64,000 nt of DNA, from positions 1 to 64,000 of the forward strand of contig CAJFUL010000051.1 of the NCBI GenBank assembly GCA_904420245.1, in the 5' to 3' direction. Within the stretch, counting starts at the first letter, position 1. Every line of letters begins with the position of its first letter. A program made the translations under genes and the position numbers. Of the stretch, positions 35,799 through 44,064 are shown piece after piece. The DNA is from Candidatus Paralachnospira avium (GTDB lineage Bacteria; Bacillota; Clostridia; Lachnospirales; Lachnospiraceae). Under the pieces are notes generated by a model. It searched no databases and was not told the DNA's origin. It saw only the letters and a program-made list of their open reading frames with translations.

Positions 35799-36017
35799 AT
35801 GGATAAAATAGTTGCGGTGGTCACAGTAAACGTGATCTTTCTTGGTGTAGGACTGCTTATCTACCGGGGGAAGCTGGATGATATCCTGACCATATCCTTT
35901 GGAAAGAGCCCGCTGGAGAAGAGGAGGATCGACTACAAGAGTTTCCGGCGGACTGCGCTGGCGGTCATGATCCTGTGCGATATATTTGCATCGGTGCTGG
36001 TCCTGATAAAAATGTGA
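35799..36017 (+). CDS. Small two-helix membrane protein
   Basis: A 72-residue protein with a hydrophobic helix at each end (VAVVTVNVIFLGVGLLIY and ALAVMILCDIFASVLVLI) and a short charged loop in between with KLDDILTISFGKSPLEKRR. I do not recognise a named family; it may be a short DUF3784-like protein. ATG 35799 has GGAAGGAG before it; an upstream start at 35751 would overlap cca and adds only charged residues. Confidence 0.65.
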   Translation: MDKIVAVVTVNVIFLGVGLLIYRGKLDDILTISFGKSPLEKRRIDYKSFRRTALAVMILCDIFASVLVLIKM

Positions 36018-36026
36018 GAGACGGAA

Positions 36027-36070
36027 GCCGGAGGTCCTGCGGATGAGATCCGCGGAGCCTCCGGCGTTTT
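36027..36070 (+). terminator. Strong terminator
   Basis: GCCGGAGGTCCTGCGGAT pairs with ATCCGCGGAGCCTCCGGC with one mismatch, loop GAG, then GTTTT. Confidence 0.9.
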
Positions 36071-36190
36071 CATCCCTTTGCCGGAAACGGCATTTTTTGG
36101 CCGTACATTCCCGGGAAGGAAACGCGCCGTCAGCGGAAGCTGCTTCCGGAATGGCCCGCCGCAGGAGAAGGCATCCGCTCTTTTACGGGA

Positions 36191-37150
36191 TCATGTCTCA
36201 AGCCCTTCGGCCCGCATAAACCGGTCCATCAGCTTTACCACTTCCATGGTACAGTCCATATACGCGCCGGTGAAATCGCCGGAAGCCAGGGCCTGCTCCA
36301 CGTCCAGGATCTCATACTGGAGGGCGCGGGAAGTTTCTCCGCACCGGATCTCCTCCTCTGTGCCGTCCGGATAGACGATGACGGCCTTTTCGGCCCGGAC
36401 ATAGTTCATCACGGAAACGTAGGCTTTGTCCCCGGCGATGATGCCCCTCTTGGGCAGCTTGGCCCGGAACGTCAGGTTGACGCTGCCGATCTCTCCGGCA
36501 TCCGTGGCCAGGGCGATGGACCACATCTCATCGACGCCGGTGGGGTAGGGCTTCATCATATGGGTGGTGCCGGTGATGCGGCCCGAGAGAAAATAGGTGA
36601 CGAAGGACAGTCCGTAGGTGCCGATGTCCAGCATGGCGCCGCCGCCCAGCTGTGGGTTGAAAAACCGGTTGGAGGGATCGTCCTCCTTGAGGCTCCCCAG
36701 CTCCGCTTCCACAAATTTGATCTTTCCCAGCTTCCCGCCGGCGATCATGTTCCGGATCTCCTTGAAAATGGGCATATGGTAGATGGTCATGGCCTCGCAC
36801 AGCAGCAGGCCCTTGAAAGCGGCCAGTTCGCAGGCCCTCTTCATCTCCTCATAGTTTCCCCAGATGGCTTTTTCGCACAGGACATGCTTCCCGTGGTCCA
36901 GGGCATCCAGGATGAGGCGGTAGTGCTGGCTGTTGACCGCGGCGATATAGACAATATCCACCGCTTCATCCTCCAGAAGCTCCTTATAAGAGCCGTAGGC
37001 TTTCTGAGTCCCATATTTCTCCTGGAAAGCCTTGGCCGAAGACAGACTCCTGGACGCGGCTGCATAGATGGGATGGAGCTGGATCATGTTTTCCGCGAAT
37101 TCATGGGCGATATTGCCCAGACCCAAGATCCCCCAATTCCATTGTTTCAT
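36191..37150 (-). CDS. Gfo/Idh/MocA family oxidoreductase
   Basis: A 319-residue NAD(P)-dependent dehydrogenase. The Rossmann motif is GILGLGNIAHEFAENM at about 7-22, EKAIWGNYEEM stands where the family usually has the EKP motif, and the GGGAMLDIGTYGLSF segment lies in the C-terminal alpha/beta domain. Substrates are usually sugars, inositols or pseudo-disaccharides; this one cannot be assigned. It is a single gene on the minus strand, with no sugar transporter nearby. It is divergent from the CotS-like gene. Confidence 0.9.
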   Translation of the reverse strand: MKQWNWGILGLGNIAHEFAENMIQLHPIYAAASRSLSSAKAFQEKYGTQKAYGSYKELLEDEAVDIVYIAAVNSQHYRLILDALDHGKHVLCEKAIWGNYEEMKRACELAAFKGLLLCEAMTIYHMPIFKEIRNMIAGGKLGKIKFVEAELGSLKEDDPSNRFFNPQLGGGAMLDIGTYGLSFVTYFLSGRITGTTHMMKPYPTGVDEMWSIALATDAGEIGSVNLTFRAKLPKRGIIAGDKAYVSVMNYVRAEKAVIVYPDGTEEEIRCGETSRALQYEILDVEQALASGDFTGAYMDCTMEVVKLMDRFMRAEGLET

Positions 37151-37355
37151 ATCCGCTTCCTTTCCGCTGATGCCTGCCGGAAGCGCAGTTTCCTGTCAGG
37201 CAGGCATGGGCTGTGAGATTTTTTTCTGAGACCATCATACTATAAGCTGGAGGGAAAATCCATCCCGTTTTCCTGGTCATTTTCCGGCCGGTTCCCACAT
37301 AGGATAGAAGTAGCCAATTTTAGGAGCAGTATTTCAGTCATTTGGAGGGGTGGAC

Positions 37356-38477
37356 GTGAATGAACGGGGAACCGGCGTTTTAGAACAGTACGGGCTGGAG
37401 GTGTTCCGGACCAGCCGGACGCGGGGAGCGGTCCTGTGTGAGACCAGCCGCGGCGTGAAGCTGTTGAAAGAGTGGACCGGGTCCGACAGACGGGCCCAGC
37501 TGGAATATGCGGTACTGTCGGCGCTGGGAGAGGAAGCGGGCCTCCAGGTGGACTGCTGCATGAAAAATCTGGAGGGAGGCCTGGTATCGGCGGACGAGGA
37601 CCAGGCCAGGTATGTCCTGCGGGACTGGTATGAAGGGCGGGAGTGCAGTACCAGGGAGCCGGGAGAGATCCTGGAGGCCGCGGCTCTGCTGGCAAAGCTC
37701 CATCAGGCCCTGCGCAGGCTGGAGGCTTCCCATGTCCTGGAAAAGCGGATCGAGGCGGTCCGGAAGGAGATGGAGGAGAAGGCGGCGGAAGGAGCCCCGG
37801 ATGAGGCGGAGGAGCAGAAGGACTGCGGGGATAGAGGCGGACCGGAGGAAGAGCCGGAGGAGAAAAGAGAAGAGGAAGGCCGGGAGCTTCCGGAGGAACC
37901 GGAGACCCTGGCCGGCGTCCTGGACCGTCACAACCGGGAGCTGAAGCGGACCAGATCCTTTGTAAAGGCCAGGAAGCGGAAAACGGATTTTGAACTGGTG
38001 GTCATAGGCGGCTTTGAAAAATTTTACCGGCAGGCAGAAGAGGCGGTGCAGCTGGCCGAAGAGCTGGGTCAGGTGGACGGGGACTGGTGGTGCCATGGAG
38101 AATACAGCCACCATCATGTACTGCTGGGAGAGGGCGTCTGCGCAGTCACGGATTTTTCCAGGATGCGCAGGGGGATCCAGGCGGGAGACCTGTATTATTT
38201 CACCAGGAAGGTGCTGGAGAAGCACAGGTGGAACCTGAGGCTGGGCCGCAGGATCCTGGAGGCTTATTCGGAGATCCTGCCCCTCACCGGAGAAGAGTGG
38301 AAATACTTGTATATCCTGTTCTTGTATCCGGAAAAATATTGGAAGCAGATGAACTACTATCTGAATTCCAATAAAGCCTGGATCCCGGCCCGCAATATCG
38401 ATAAGCTGCGGGTGCTGGAGAGTCAGTTTGAGCCGAGGGAGCAGTTTTTGGAGGAATTGAGGAAAAGGGCGGTCTGA
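37356..38477 (+). CDS. CotS-like spore coat protein kinase fold
   Basis: A 373-residue protein of the aminoglycoside-phosphotransferase fold used by CotS/YutH spore proteins. The N-lobe start (TGVLEQYGLEVFRTSRTRGAVL) and VLRDWYEGREC hinge are seen, then the catalytic-loop equivalent WWCHGEYSHHHVLL and metal-loop equivalent VTDFSRMRRG, then LYYFTRKVLEKHRW. A Glu-rich insert of about 55 residues (about 133-188) separates the lobes and is not usual. GTG 37356 lies 7 bases behind GGAGG; GTG 37350 overlaps that site. A CATAGGATA at 37298-37306 fits the sigma-K -10 form, but I see no matching -35. Confidence 0.82.
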   Translation: MNERGTGVLEQYGLEVFRTSRTRGAVLCETSRGVKLLKEWTGSDRRAQLEYAVLSALGEEAGLQVDCCMKNLEGGLVSADEDQARYVLRDWYEGRECSTREPGEILEAAALLAKLHQALRRLEASHVLEKRIEAVRKEMEEKAAEGAPDEAEEQKDCGDRGGPEEEPEEKREEEGRELPEEPETLAGVLDRHNRELKRTRSFVKARKRKTDFELVVIGGFEKFYRQAEEAVQLAEELGQVDGDWWCHGEYSHHHVLLGEGVCAVTDFSRMRRGIQAGDLYYFTRKVLEKHRWNLRLGRRILEAYSEILPLTGEEWKYLYILFLYPEKYWKQMNYYLNSNKAWIPARNIDKLRVLESQFEPREQFLEELRKRAV

Positions 38478-38489
38478 CCGCCCTTTTTT
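38463..38489 (+). terminator. Terminator overlapping the CotS-like stop codon
   Basis: AAAAGGGCGGTC TGA CCGCCCTTTTTT: the stop codon is in the loop region. Confidence 0.88.
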
Positions 38490-38620
38490 GCCTCTCTATA
38501 GGAAGTTTCGTTTCCATAGAGCAAAAACATTCCGTGGGACCTGGCTGCCGCTTATGCGGTTTCCGCTTCGCCGCGGCTGTCACGAAACAAGTACCGCCGC
38601 CATCAAACGGTCCGCCGCCG
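38490..38620 (+). repeat. Terminator-associated repeat, long copy
   Basis: The palindrome CTCTATAGGAAGTTTCGTTT followed by CCATAGAGCAAAAA lies at 38494-38527, then CATTCCGTGGGACC, then a longer module: CTTATGCGGTTTCCGCTTCG, GCGGCTGT-ACGAA, AAGTACCGCCGCCATCAAAC and GGTCCGCCGCCGG. The long module matches 40733-40800 in order and spacing. The rest of the 400-base gap to the mutase is a GC-rich stretch followed by an AT-rich promoter region. Confidence 0.85.
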
Positions 38621-38779
38621 GAGCGGTCCTGGGCTGACCTGAGGAGAACGCCGTTTCTGCCCGGCGCGGCCGGACGGGAGTGCTCGCAAAATTGTGCATA
38701 AACTCCATATATCCCGAGATAAAAGCGGGGAGTATGTCAAAAACAGACAAAAAACCAGCTCTGGAGATTGTGGTTTTCG

Positions 38780-38808
38780 TTGAATTTTAAAATAGGATAT
38801 ATTATAAT
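38780..38808 (+). promoter_or_regulatory. Sigma-A promoter of the phosphohexomutase gene
   Basis: TTGAAT, 17 bases, TATAAT in an AT-rich block, 70 bases before the start. Confidence 0.75.
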
Positions 38809-38877
38809 AAAATCAATATTCAGCGGAATACAGATCCGGCAGATGGCCGGAAATATCCGTTTCAGGGAGGGATTACC

Positions 38878-40611
38878 ATGGATTATCGGAAAGTATACGA
38901 GGAATGGCTGACAGACCCGTATATTGACAGCAAGACAAAAGAGGAGCTGGAGAGCATAAAGGACGATGAGAATGAGATCCGGGAGAGATTTTATACCGAG
39001 CTGTCCTTCGGGACTGCCGGACTCCGGGGGATCATCGGAGCAGGCATCAACCGTATGAATATTTATACGGTGCGCAAGGCGACCCAGGGTCTGGCCAATT
39101 ATATCCTCAAGGCAGGCGGAGAGAAAAAGGGCGTGGCCATTGCCTATGATTCCCGTCATATGTCTCCGGAGTTTGCCGACGAGGCGGCGCTGTGCCTGGC
39201 GGCCAACGGCATCAAGGCATATGTGTTTGAGTCTCTGCGGCCGACGCCTGAGCTTTCTTACGCGGTCCGGAAGCTGGGCTGCATCGCGGGCATCAATATC
39301 ACGGCCAGCCATAACCCGCCGGAATATAATGGCTATAAGGTATACTGGGAGGACGGGGCCCAGATCACACCGCCCCACGATACGGGGATCATGGCTGAGG
39401 TCCAGGCAGTGGACGGCTTTGGCTCCATGAAGACCATGGACAAGGAGGCAGCCGTGGCGGCAGGCCTCTATGAGACCATTGGACAGGCCATCGACGACGC
39501 TTACATAGAAGAGCTGAAAAAACAGGTGAAGCACTGGGACAGCATAAAGGCAGAGGGCGGGAATCTGCGGATCGTTTACACGCCTCTCCACGGCACGGGA
39601 AATATCCCGGTGCGCCGTGTCCTCAAGGAGCTGGGTTTTGAGCACGTCTATGTGGTGCCGGAGCAGGAGCTTCCCGACGGAGATTTTCCCACCGTCAGTT
39701 ATCCCAATCCGGAGGCGGAGGAAGCCTTTGCCCTGGCTCTCAAGCTGGCGAAGGAAAAGGACGCGGATCTGGTATTGGCCACCGATCCGGATGCGGACCG
39801 TCTGGGAGTCTATGTGAAGGATACCAAGTCCGGTCAGTATATCTCCCTGACCGGAAATATGTCCGGGAGCCTGCTGGCCGATTATGAGATCAGCCAGACC
39901 AAGGAGCTTTCCGGCCTTCCGGAGGACGGGACGCTGATCAAGACCATCGTCACCACCAATCTGGCGGACGCCATTGCCCGGCATTACGGAGTGCGGCTCA
40001 TCGAGGTGCTGACCGGCTTCAAGTATATCGGGCAGCAGATCCTGAACTTTGAGCAGACCGGGAAGGGGACGTATCTCTTCGGCTTCGAGGAAAGCTACGG
40101 CTGCCTGATCGGAACCCATGCCAGGGACAAGGATGCCGTGGTGGCCACCATGGCCCTTTGCGAAGCGGCCGCTTACTATAAGACCAAGGGGATGACCCTC
40201 TGGGATGCCATGATCCAGATGTATGAACGGTACGGATATTATAAGGACAGCGTGAAGTCCATTACGCTGGCGGGCATCGAGGGCCTGGCCAAGATCAAGG
40301 AGATCCTGGAGGAGCTGAGAGCCAATACGCCTTCTCAGGTGGCCGGATATAAGGTGCTCGCCGTCCGGGATTATCAGAAGGACACCGTGACGGAGCTGGC
40401 CACGGGAGCCGTGACTTCCACGGGCCTTCCCGCTTCCAACGTGCTCTATTACGAACTGAGCGACGGCGCGTGGCTGTGCGTACGGCCTTCCGGCACAGAG
40501 CCCAAGGTAAAGTTTTACTATGGAGTCAAGGGAACCTCCCTGGAGGACGCCGAAGAACGATCGGAGAAATTCGGAGAAGAAGTCCTGGCCATGATACAGG
40601 ATATGATGTAG
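38878..40611 (+). CDS. Phosphoglucomutase/phosphomannomutase (alpha-D-phosphohexomutase)
   Basis: A 577-residue four-domain cytosolic enzyme interconverting hexose 1- and 6-phosphates. GTAGLRG lies near residue 43. The phosphoserine loop is TASHNPPEYNGYKVYW at about 142-157. The magnesium loop ATDPDADRLG is near 301, the sugar-specificity loop GFEESYG near 402, and the phosphate-binding RPSGTEPKVKFY near the end. The length fits the long PgcA-type form of Bacillota. It should feed cell-wall and exopolysaccharide sugar nucleotides. CAGGGAGGG precedes ATG 38878. Confidence 0.94.
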   Translation: MDYRKVYEEWLTDPYIDSKTKEELESIKDDENEIRERFYTELSFGTAGLRGIIGAGINRMNIYTVRKATQGLANYILKAGGEKKGVAIAYDSRHMSPEFADEAALCLAANGIKAYVFESLRPTPELSYAVRKLGCIAGINITASHNPPEYNGYKVYWEDGAQITPPHDTGIMAEVQAVDGFGSMKTMDKEAAVAAGLYETIGQAIDDAYIEELKKQVKHWDSIKAEGGNLRIVYTPLHGTGNIPVRRVLKELGFEHVYVVPEQELPDGDFPTVSYPNPEAEEAFALALKLAKEKDADLVLATDPDADRLGVYVKDTKSGQYISLTGNMSGSLLADYEISQTKELSGLPEDGTLIKTIVTTNLADAIARHYGVRLIEVLTGFKYIGQQILNFEQTGKGTYLFGFEESYGCLIGTHARDKDAVVATMALCEAAAYYKTKGMTLWDAMIQMYERYGYYKDSVKSITLAGIEGLAKIKEILEELRANTPSQVAGYKVLAVRDYQKDTVTELATGAVTSTGLPASNVLYYELSDGAWLCVRPSGTEPKVKFYYGVKGTSLEDAEERSEKFGEEVLAMIQDMM

Positions 40612-40647
40612 AGAACATAAAAGGCGGCCCGGCGGGCCGCTTGATGG

Positions 40648-40676
40648 GACGCCTGCGCCGGCAGGCGTCTTTTTTT
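40648..40676 (+). terminator. Terminator after the phosphohexomutase gene
   Basis: GGACGCCTGC and GCAGGCGTCT pair with a short GCCG loop, then a run of seven T. A second GC hairpin (GCGGCCC/GGGCCGC) is at 40624-40640. Confidence 0.9.
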
Positions 40677-40803
40677 CGCTCTATAGGAAACTTCATTTTC
40701 ATAGAGCAAAAACACTCCGTGGAGCCGCGCTGCGTTATGCGGTCCTTCGCTTCGCTCCGGCCGCTGTGAACGATTACCGCCGGCGCCAAACAGTCCGGCG
40801 CGG
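40677..40803 (+). repeat. Terminator-associated repeat, long copy
   Basis: The palindrome GCTCTATAGGAAACTTCATT then TTCATAGAGCAAAAA is at 40678-40712, then CACTCCGTGGAGCCGCGCTG, then the long module TTATGCGGTCCTTCGCTTCG, CCGGCCGCTGTGAACGA, TTACCGCCGGCGCCAAACAG and TCCGGCGCGGG. Together with 38490-38620 it defines the full-length form of about 125 bases. Confidence 0.85.
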
Positions 40804-40895
40804 GCGGAGCAGCTCTGCCGCGGACCCTGCTCCGGAGGCTTGTCCGCGGGAGTTTATCCCGCGGCTGGATTCGCGGCGGTATCCGGCCCGGAGCG

Positions 40896-41393
40896 TCAGA
40901 CCAGGAGATAAAAACTGTCGATGCTCTGGAAGACGCCGAACTTCATCCCGGCTTCCGGCACGGTGCCGCAGTAGGTGAAGCCGAAGTCCCGGTGGAGGCG
41001 GATGCTGGCTTCATTCCCGCTGGTGATGACCGACACCACCAGATGCGTCCGGGGGTCCAGGCGGGCTTCCTCCAGGATCCGTTCCATGAGGGCGCGGGCG
41101 ATGCCCATCCTCCGGAAGGCGGGAGCTACATAAACGGAGAGCTCCGCCGTGGACTTGTAGGCCTCCTTCTCCCGGTAAGGGGAGAGGCTGGCATATCCGG
41201 CCGGTATGCCGCCGGCCAGAGCTGTCAGGAGAGGATGGTTGTCCCGGTTATGGGAGAAAAACCAGAGACGCCATTCCTCCATGGTCTTGGGATGCAGATC
41301 CAGGGTGGAGATCCCGTGGAGCACTTCGTGATTGTAGATGTCCAAGAGGGCGGGAAGGTCGGATTCGATCGCTGTCCGTATTTCCAGTTCCAT
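40896..41393 (-). CDS. GNAT acetyltransferase, phosphinothricin-type
   Basis: A 165-residue N-acetyltransferase. It starts MELEIRTAIESDLPALLDIYNHEV, as in the phosphinothricin/Pat-like group. The acetyl-CoA loop is RRMGIARALMERIL, preceded by the beta4 strand AELSVYVAPAF, and GFTYCGTVPEAGMKFG matches the substrate region of that group. The natural substrate is unknown. AGGAGG is 8 bases before ATG 41393 on the minus strand; the open frame further upstream has no such site. It is a lone gene on the minus strand. Confidence 0.9.
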   Translation of the reverse strand: MELEIRTAIESDLPALLDIYNHEVLHGISTLDLHPKTMEEWRLWFFSHNRDNHPLLTALAGGIPAGYASLSPYREKEAYKSTAELSVYVAPAFRRMGIARALMERILEEARLDPRTHLVVSVITSGNEASIRLHRDFGFTYCGTVPEAGMKFGVFQSIDSFYLLV

Positions 41394-41488
41394 AAAATTA
41401 CACCTCCTGAGCCGCGGGGCCGCGGCCCGGTCCATATTGAAGTCCGGTTTTCCTGCTGATCCGATTATATCACAGAAGACAGTCCCAG

Positions 41489-41517
41489 GCATAGGAAAAA
41501 AGCGGGACGCATACATT
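41489..41517 (+). promoter_or_regulatory. Sigma-E-like (mother-cell sporulation) promoter
   Basis: GCATAGG, 14 bases, CATACATT. The -10 fits CATACAnT exactly and five of seven -35 positions fit. It lies 32 bases before the PrcB-like gene, which precedes sipL. Confidence 0.55.
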
Positions 41518-41548
41518 AGAAAGAGAATGTCTGAGGAGGGAACGGACC

Positions 41549-41968
41549 ATGAGACCACGGAGGAGATGGACAGGACGGCTGCTGTTTTGGGTGTTCCTCG
41601 TGCTGACAGCCCTGGCAGGCTGCGGAAAAGGCTCCGGGGACGGGGATAAGGAACCGCTGGATTTCACAGTGGCGGAGGAGACGGAGATCCCGGATGAACT
41701 GAGATCCATCATCGAGGAAAAGAAGCAGGCAGAGTTCAAGCTGACGTATTCCAGCGGAGATTCCCTGTATCTGGTGGTGGGGATCGGCCAGCAGGAGACA
41801 GGAGGATACAGCATATCGGTGAAGGATCTGTATCTTCAGGACGGCACCATCTGCCTGGAGACAGAATCCATGGGGCCGTCGAAGGATGAGCAGGCGAGCC
41901 AGGCGCCTTCCTGTCCGTATCTGGTGGTGAAGCTTGGGTACCGGGAAGAGCCGGTGGTATTTTTATAG
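41549..41968 (+). CDS. PrcB-domain lipoprotein
   Basis: A 139-residue lipoprotein. The signal peptide has a basic start (MRPRRRWTGR), a hydrophobic core and the lipobox LAGC, with Cys27 as the likely lipid site. The mature part is the PrcB C-terminal domain, recognised by LYLVVGIGQQETGGYSISV and the ending YLVVKLGYREEPVVFL. PrcB was first seen as part of a spirochaete protease complex, but the lone domain is widespread in Clostridia with unknown function. GGAGGG before ATG 41549. It is followed after 9 bases by sipL and shares its promoter. Confidence 0.85.
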   Translation: MRPRRRWTGRLLFWVFLVLTALAGCGKGSGDGDKEPLDFTVAEETEIPDELRSIIEEKKQAEFKLTYSSGDSLYLVVGIGQQETGGYSISVKDLYLQDGTICLETESMGPSKDEQASQAPSCPYLVVKLGYREEPVVFL

Positions 41969-41977
41969 GAGGAAGCC

Positions 41978-43540
41978 ATGGAACTTACAAAAATGAGTAT
42001 CCGCATGTGCAGGCAGAAGAAGAAAGCAGTGTCTCAGATTACCATGGATGACGATTTCATCGTGCCGGATGTCAAGCCGGATATAGAGAAGATCGTGGCG
42101 GAGGACGGCGCCGCTGAGATAGAGGAGATCCGGCGGCTCCCGGAAAAGGCGGGGCTCCGAGGCAAATTGTCCTACAGGCTCCTCTACTATCCTCTGGAGG
42201 GAGGCGCGCTCCAGGCCATGGAGGGCGAGATCCCCTTTGACGAGTACATCCATATGCCGGAGCTGGAGGAGAAAGATTACCTTCAGGCGGAGGCGGAGCT
42301 GGAGGATCTGACCATTGAGCTGATCCATTCCCGTAAGATAAACGTCAAGGCCATCATCACCTTTACGCTGACGGCGGAGGGATTGGAGGAGCAGGAGGCT
42401 GTCACGGGAGTGGAGGACCAGGCCCCGGTGGAAATGCAGAAGAGGATGATCCGGGCCGCCCAGACAGCCGTATGCCAGAAGGATACATACCGGGTGAAGG
42501 AAGAGCTGGAACTTTCCGGCAGCCAGCCGGATATGGAGGAGCTGCTCTGGCGCCGGTGCCGTCTGCGGAATGTCCAGACCAGGCCCCTGGACGGGAGCAT
42601 CAGCATACAGGGAGTCCTGGATGTGTTCTGCATATACAGAGGCCCGGAGGACCCCGTACCGCCCCAATGGCTGGAGAGGGAGGTGGCCTTTTCCGGAAAT
42701 CTGGAGCTGCCTGACGCCACGGAGGAGATGTACCCGGAGATCACGGTGCGGCTGGTCCACTGCCAGATGGAGGTGCAGCCGGATTTCGACGGGGAGAACC
42801 GGAGCCTGTCCCTGGATGCGGTTCTGGAGCTGGACATCAAGCTCTATGAGGAAGAAAGTCTCCAGGTGGTCAGCGACGTGTATTCTCCGGCCAAGGAGCT
42901 GGAGCCGGAATATCTGCCGGCCCAGGTGGAGGAGATCCTGGTCAAGAACAGCTCCAGGACCAAAGTAACGGGAAGGCTCAAGTGCGCGGGAGATGGAAAT
43001 GTACTGCAGATCTGCCATGTGGACGGAGAGATCAAGCTGGATGACCAGAGACCGGCGGAGGGCGGTCTGGCGCTGGAAGGAGCTCTGTGCCTGAACCTGC
43101 TTTATATGACGGACAGCGACAGTCATCCTCTCCAGTCCATGAGAGGCGTGATCCCATTCCAGTACCAGATCGAGGCCAGGGGGATGGACGATTCCTGCGT
43201 CTATCAGCTGAATACAGGCCTGGAGCAGCTGGGGGCGGTCATGCTGGGAGGAGGAGAAGTGGAGATCAAGGCGTCGGTCCTCTTTGACCTTCTGGCCCGC
43301 AGAGTGGAGAAGGAGCAGATGATCGCCGGGATCCGGGAGAGGGAACTGGATCTGGAAGAGATCCAGAACCTTCCGGGCATCGTGGTCTATGTGGTGCAGC
43401 CGGAGGATACTCTGTGGAAGATCGCCAAAAAATTCCATGCTTCCGTGGAAGCGATACGGCAGGCCAACGGGCTGGGAGATGAAAAGCTGTCTCCGGGAAA
43501 GCGGCTCCTGGTCATCAAGCAGGTGGCGGAGGCCATCTGA
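41978..43540 (+). CDS. sipL: SipL-like spore morphogenesis protein (SPOCS repeats plus LysM)
   Basis: A 520-residue protein. I see three SPOCS (DUF3794) segments: one at about 30-140 (DDDFIVPDVKPDIEKIVAEDG), one at about 165-310 (KEELELSGSQPDMEELL), and one at about 320-460 (QYQIEARGMDDSCVYQLN). A LysM domain closes it (YVVQPEDTLWKIAKKFHASVE). This is the architecture and length of Clostridioides difficile SipL, which binds the SpoIVA ATPase through LysM and anchors the coat on the forespore, the counterpart of Bacillus SpoVID. AGGAGG before ATG 41978. The sigma-E-like promoter upstream of the operon fits. Confidence 0.9.
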   Translation: MELTKMSIRMCRQKKKAVSQITMDDDFIVPDVKPDIEKIVAEDGAAEIEEIRRLPEKAGLRGKLSYRLLYYPLEGGALQAMEGEIPFDEYIHMPELEEKDYLQAEAELEDLTIELIHSRKINVKAIITFTLTAEGLEEQEAVTGVEDQAPVEMQKRMIRAAQTAVCQKDTYRVKEELELSGSQPDMEELLWRRCRLRNVQTRPLDGSISIQGVLDVFCIYRGPEDPVPPQWLEREVAFSGNLELPDATEEMYPEITVRLVHCQMEVQPDFDGENRSLSLDAVLELDIKLYEEESLQVVSDVYSPAKELEPEYLPAQVEEILVKNSSRTKVTGRLKCAGDGNVLQICHVDGEIKLDDQRPAEGGLALEGALCLNLLYMTDSDSHPLQSMRGVIPFQYQIEARGMDDSCVYQLNTGLEQLGAVMLGGGEVEIKASVLFDLLARRVEKEQMIAGIRERELDLEEIQNLPGIVVYVVQPEDTLWKIAKKFHASVEAIRQANGLGDEKLSPGKRLLVIKQVAEAI

Positions 43541-43690
43541 CCGGCCGGGAAAAAGGCGGTCTTTCCGGTGACGCCTTCAAAAACAGTAGACAAAAAAAGA
43601 AAAGATACATAAGATAAATTGTAGATGGAAACACTAGAAAACAGGCATCGGACAGAAAATACAGATAGGCAGAACCTTGAGAAAATACCT

Positions 43691-43750
43691 GGGCCGGCAG
43701 CTCCGGCCCCGTCTGATGCTTTATCATAGACGCGTGCGGTCTCCGCACGC
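43691..43750. other. Two GC hairpins before the GIY-YIG gene
   Basis: GGGCCGG/CCGGCCC at 43691-43709 and GCGTGCGG/CCGCACGC at 43732-43750. Neither is followed by a T-run, so they are not ordinary terminators. Together with the AT-rich 43570-43680 they fill the 233-base gap after sipL. Confidence 0.5.
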
Positions 43751-43773
43751 ATACATATCCCACAGGAGCAGTC

Positions 43774-44028
43774 ATGGAAAATTACATGTATATCTTAAGG
43801 TGCAGCGACGGCAGTCTCTATACTGGATGGACAAACCATCTGGAAAAACGGGTCGCCGCCCATCAGGCAGGCTGCGGCGCCAAATATACAAAAGGCAGGA
43901 GACCGGTGGAGTTAGTCTATTGGGAAGCCTTTGCCACCAGGGAAGAAGCCATGCGCAGAGAATATGCCGTGAAGCAGATGAGCCGGACGGACAAGCTGGA
44001 GCTGATCAAAAGGGGCCGCACCACGTAG
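43774..44028 (+). CDS. GIY-YIG domain protein, UPF0213/YhbQ type
   Basis: An 84-residue minimal GIY-YIG domain. MYILRCSDGSLYTGWT carries the GIY and YIG equivalents, followed by Arg in LEKRVAAHQAG, KYTKGRRPVELVYWE and EEAMRREYAVKQ with the conserved glutamate. Such stand-alone proteins are probably nucleases or DNA-repair-related; the housekeeping role is unclear. They are not homing endonucleases. ACAGGAG precedes ATG 43774. Its stop lies inside a bidirectional terminator shared with the hemolysin III gene. Confidence 0.9.
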   Translation: MENYMYILRCSDGSLYTGWTNHLEKRVAAHQAGCGAKYTKGRRPVELVYWEAFATREEAMRREYAVKQMSRTDKLELIKRGRTT

Positions 44029-44043
44029 GGAGCGGCCCCTTTT
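44008..44043. terminator. Bidirectional terminator
   Basis: AAAAGGGGCCGC and GCGGCCCCTTTT are complementary, with a 12-base loop. Serves the GIY-YIG gene (+) and hemolysin III (-). Confidence 0.85.
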
Positions 44044-44064
44044 GCCGTGGATACGGCCCGCATC

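Noticed and set aside
43774..44028. GIY-YIG protein as homing endonuclease
   Set aside because: It is the stand-alone UPF0213/YhbQ type with its own ribosome site, not within an intron or intein.
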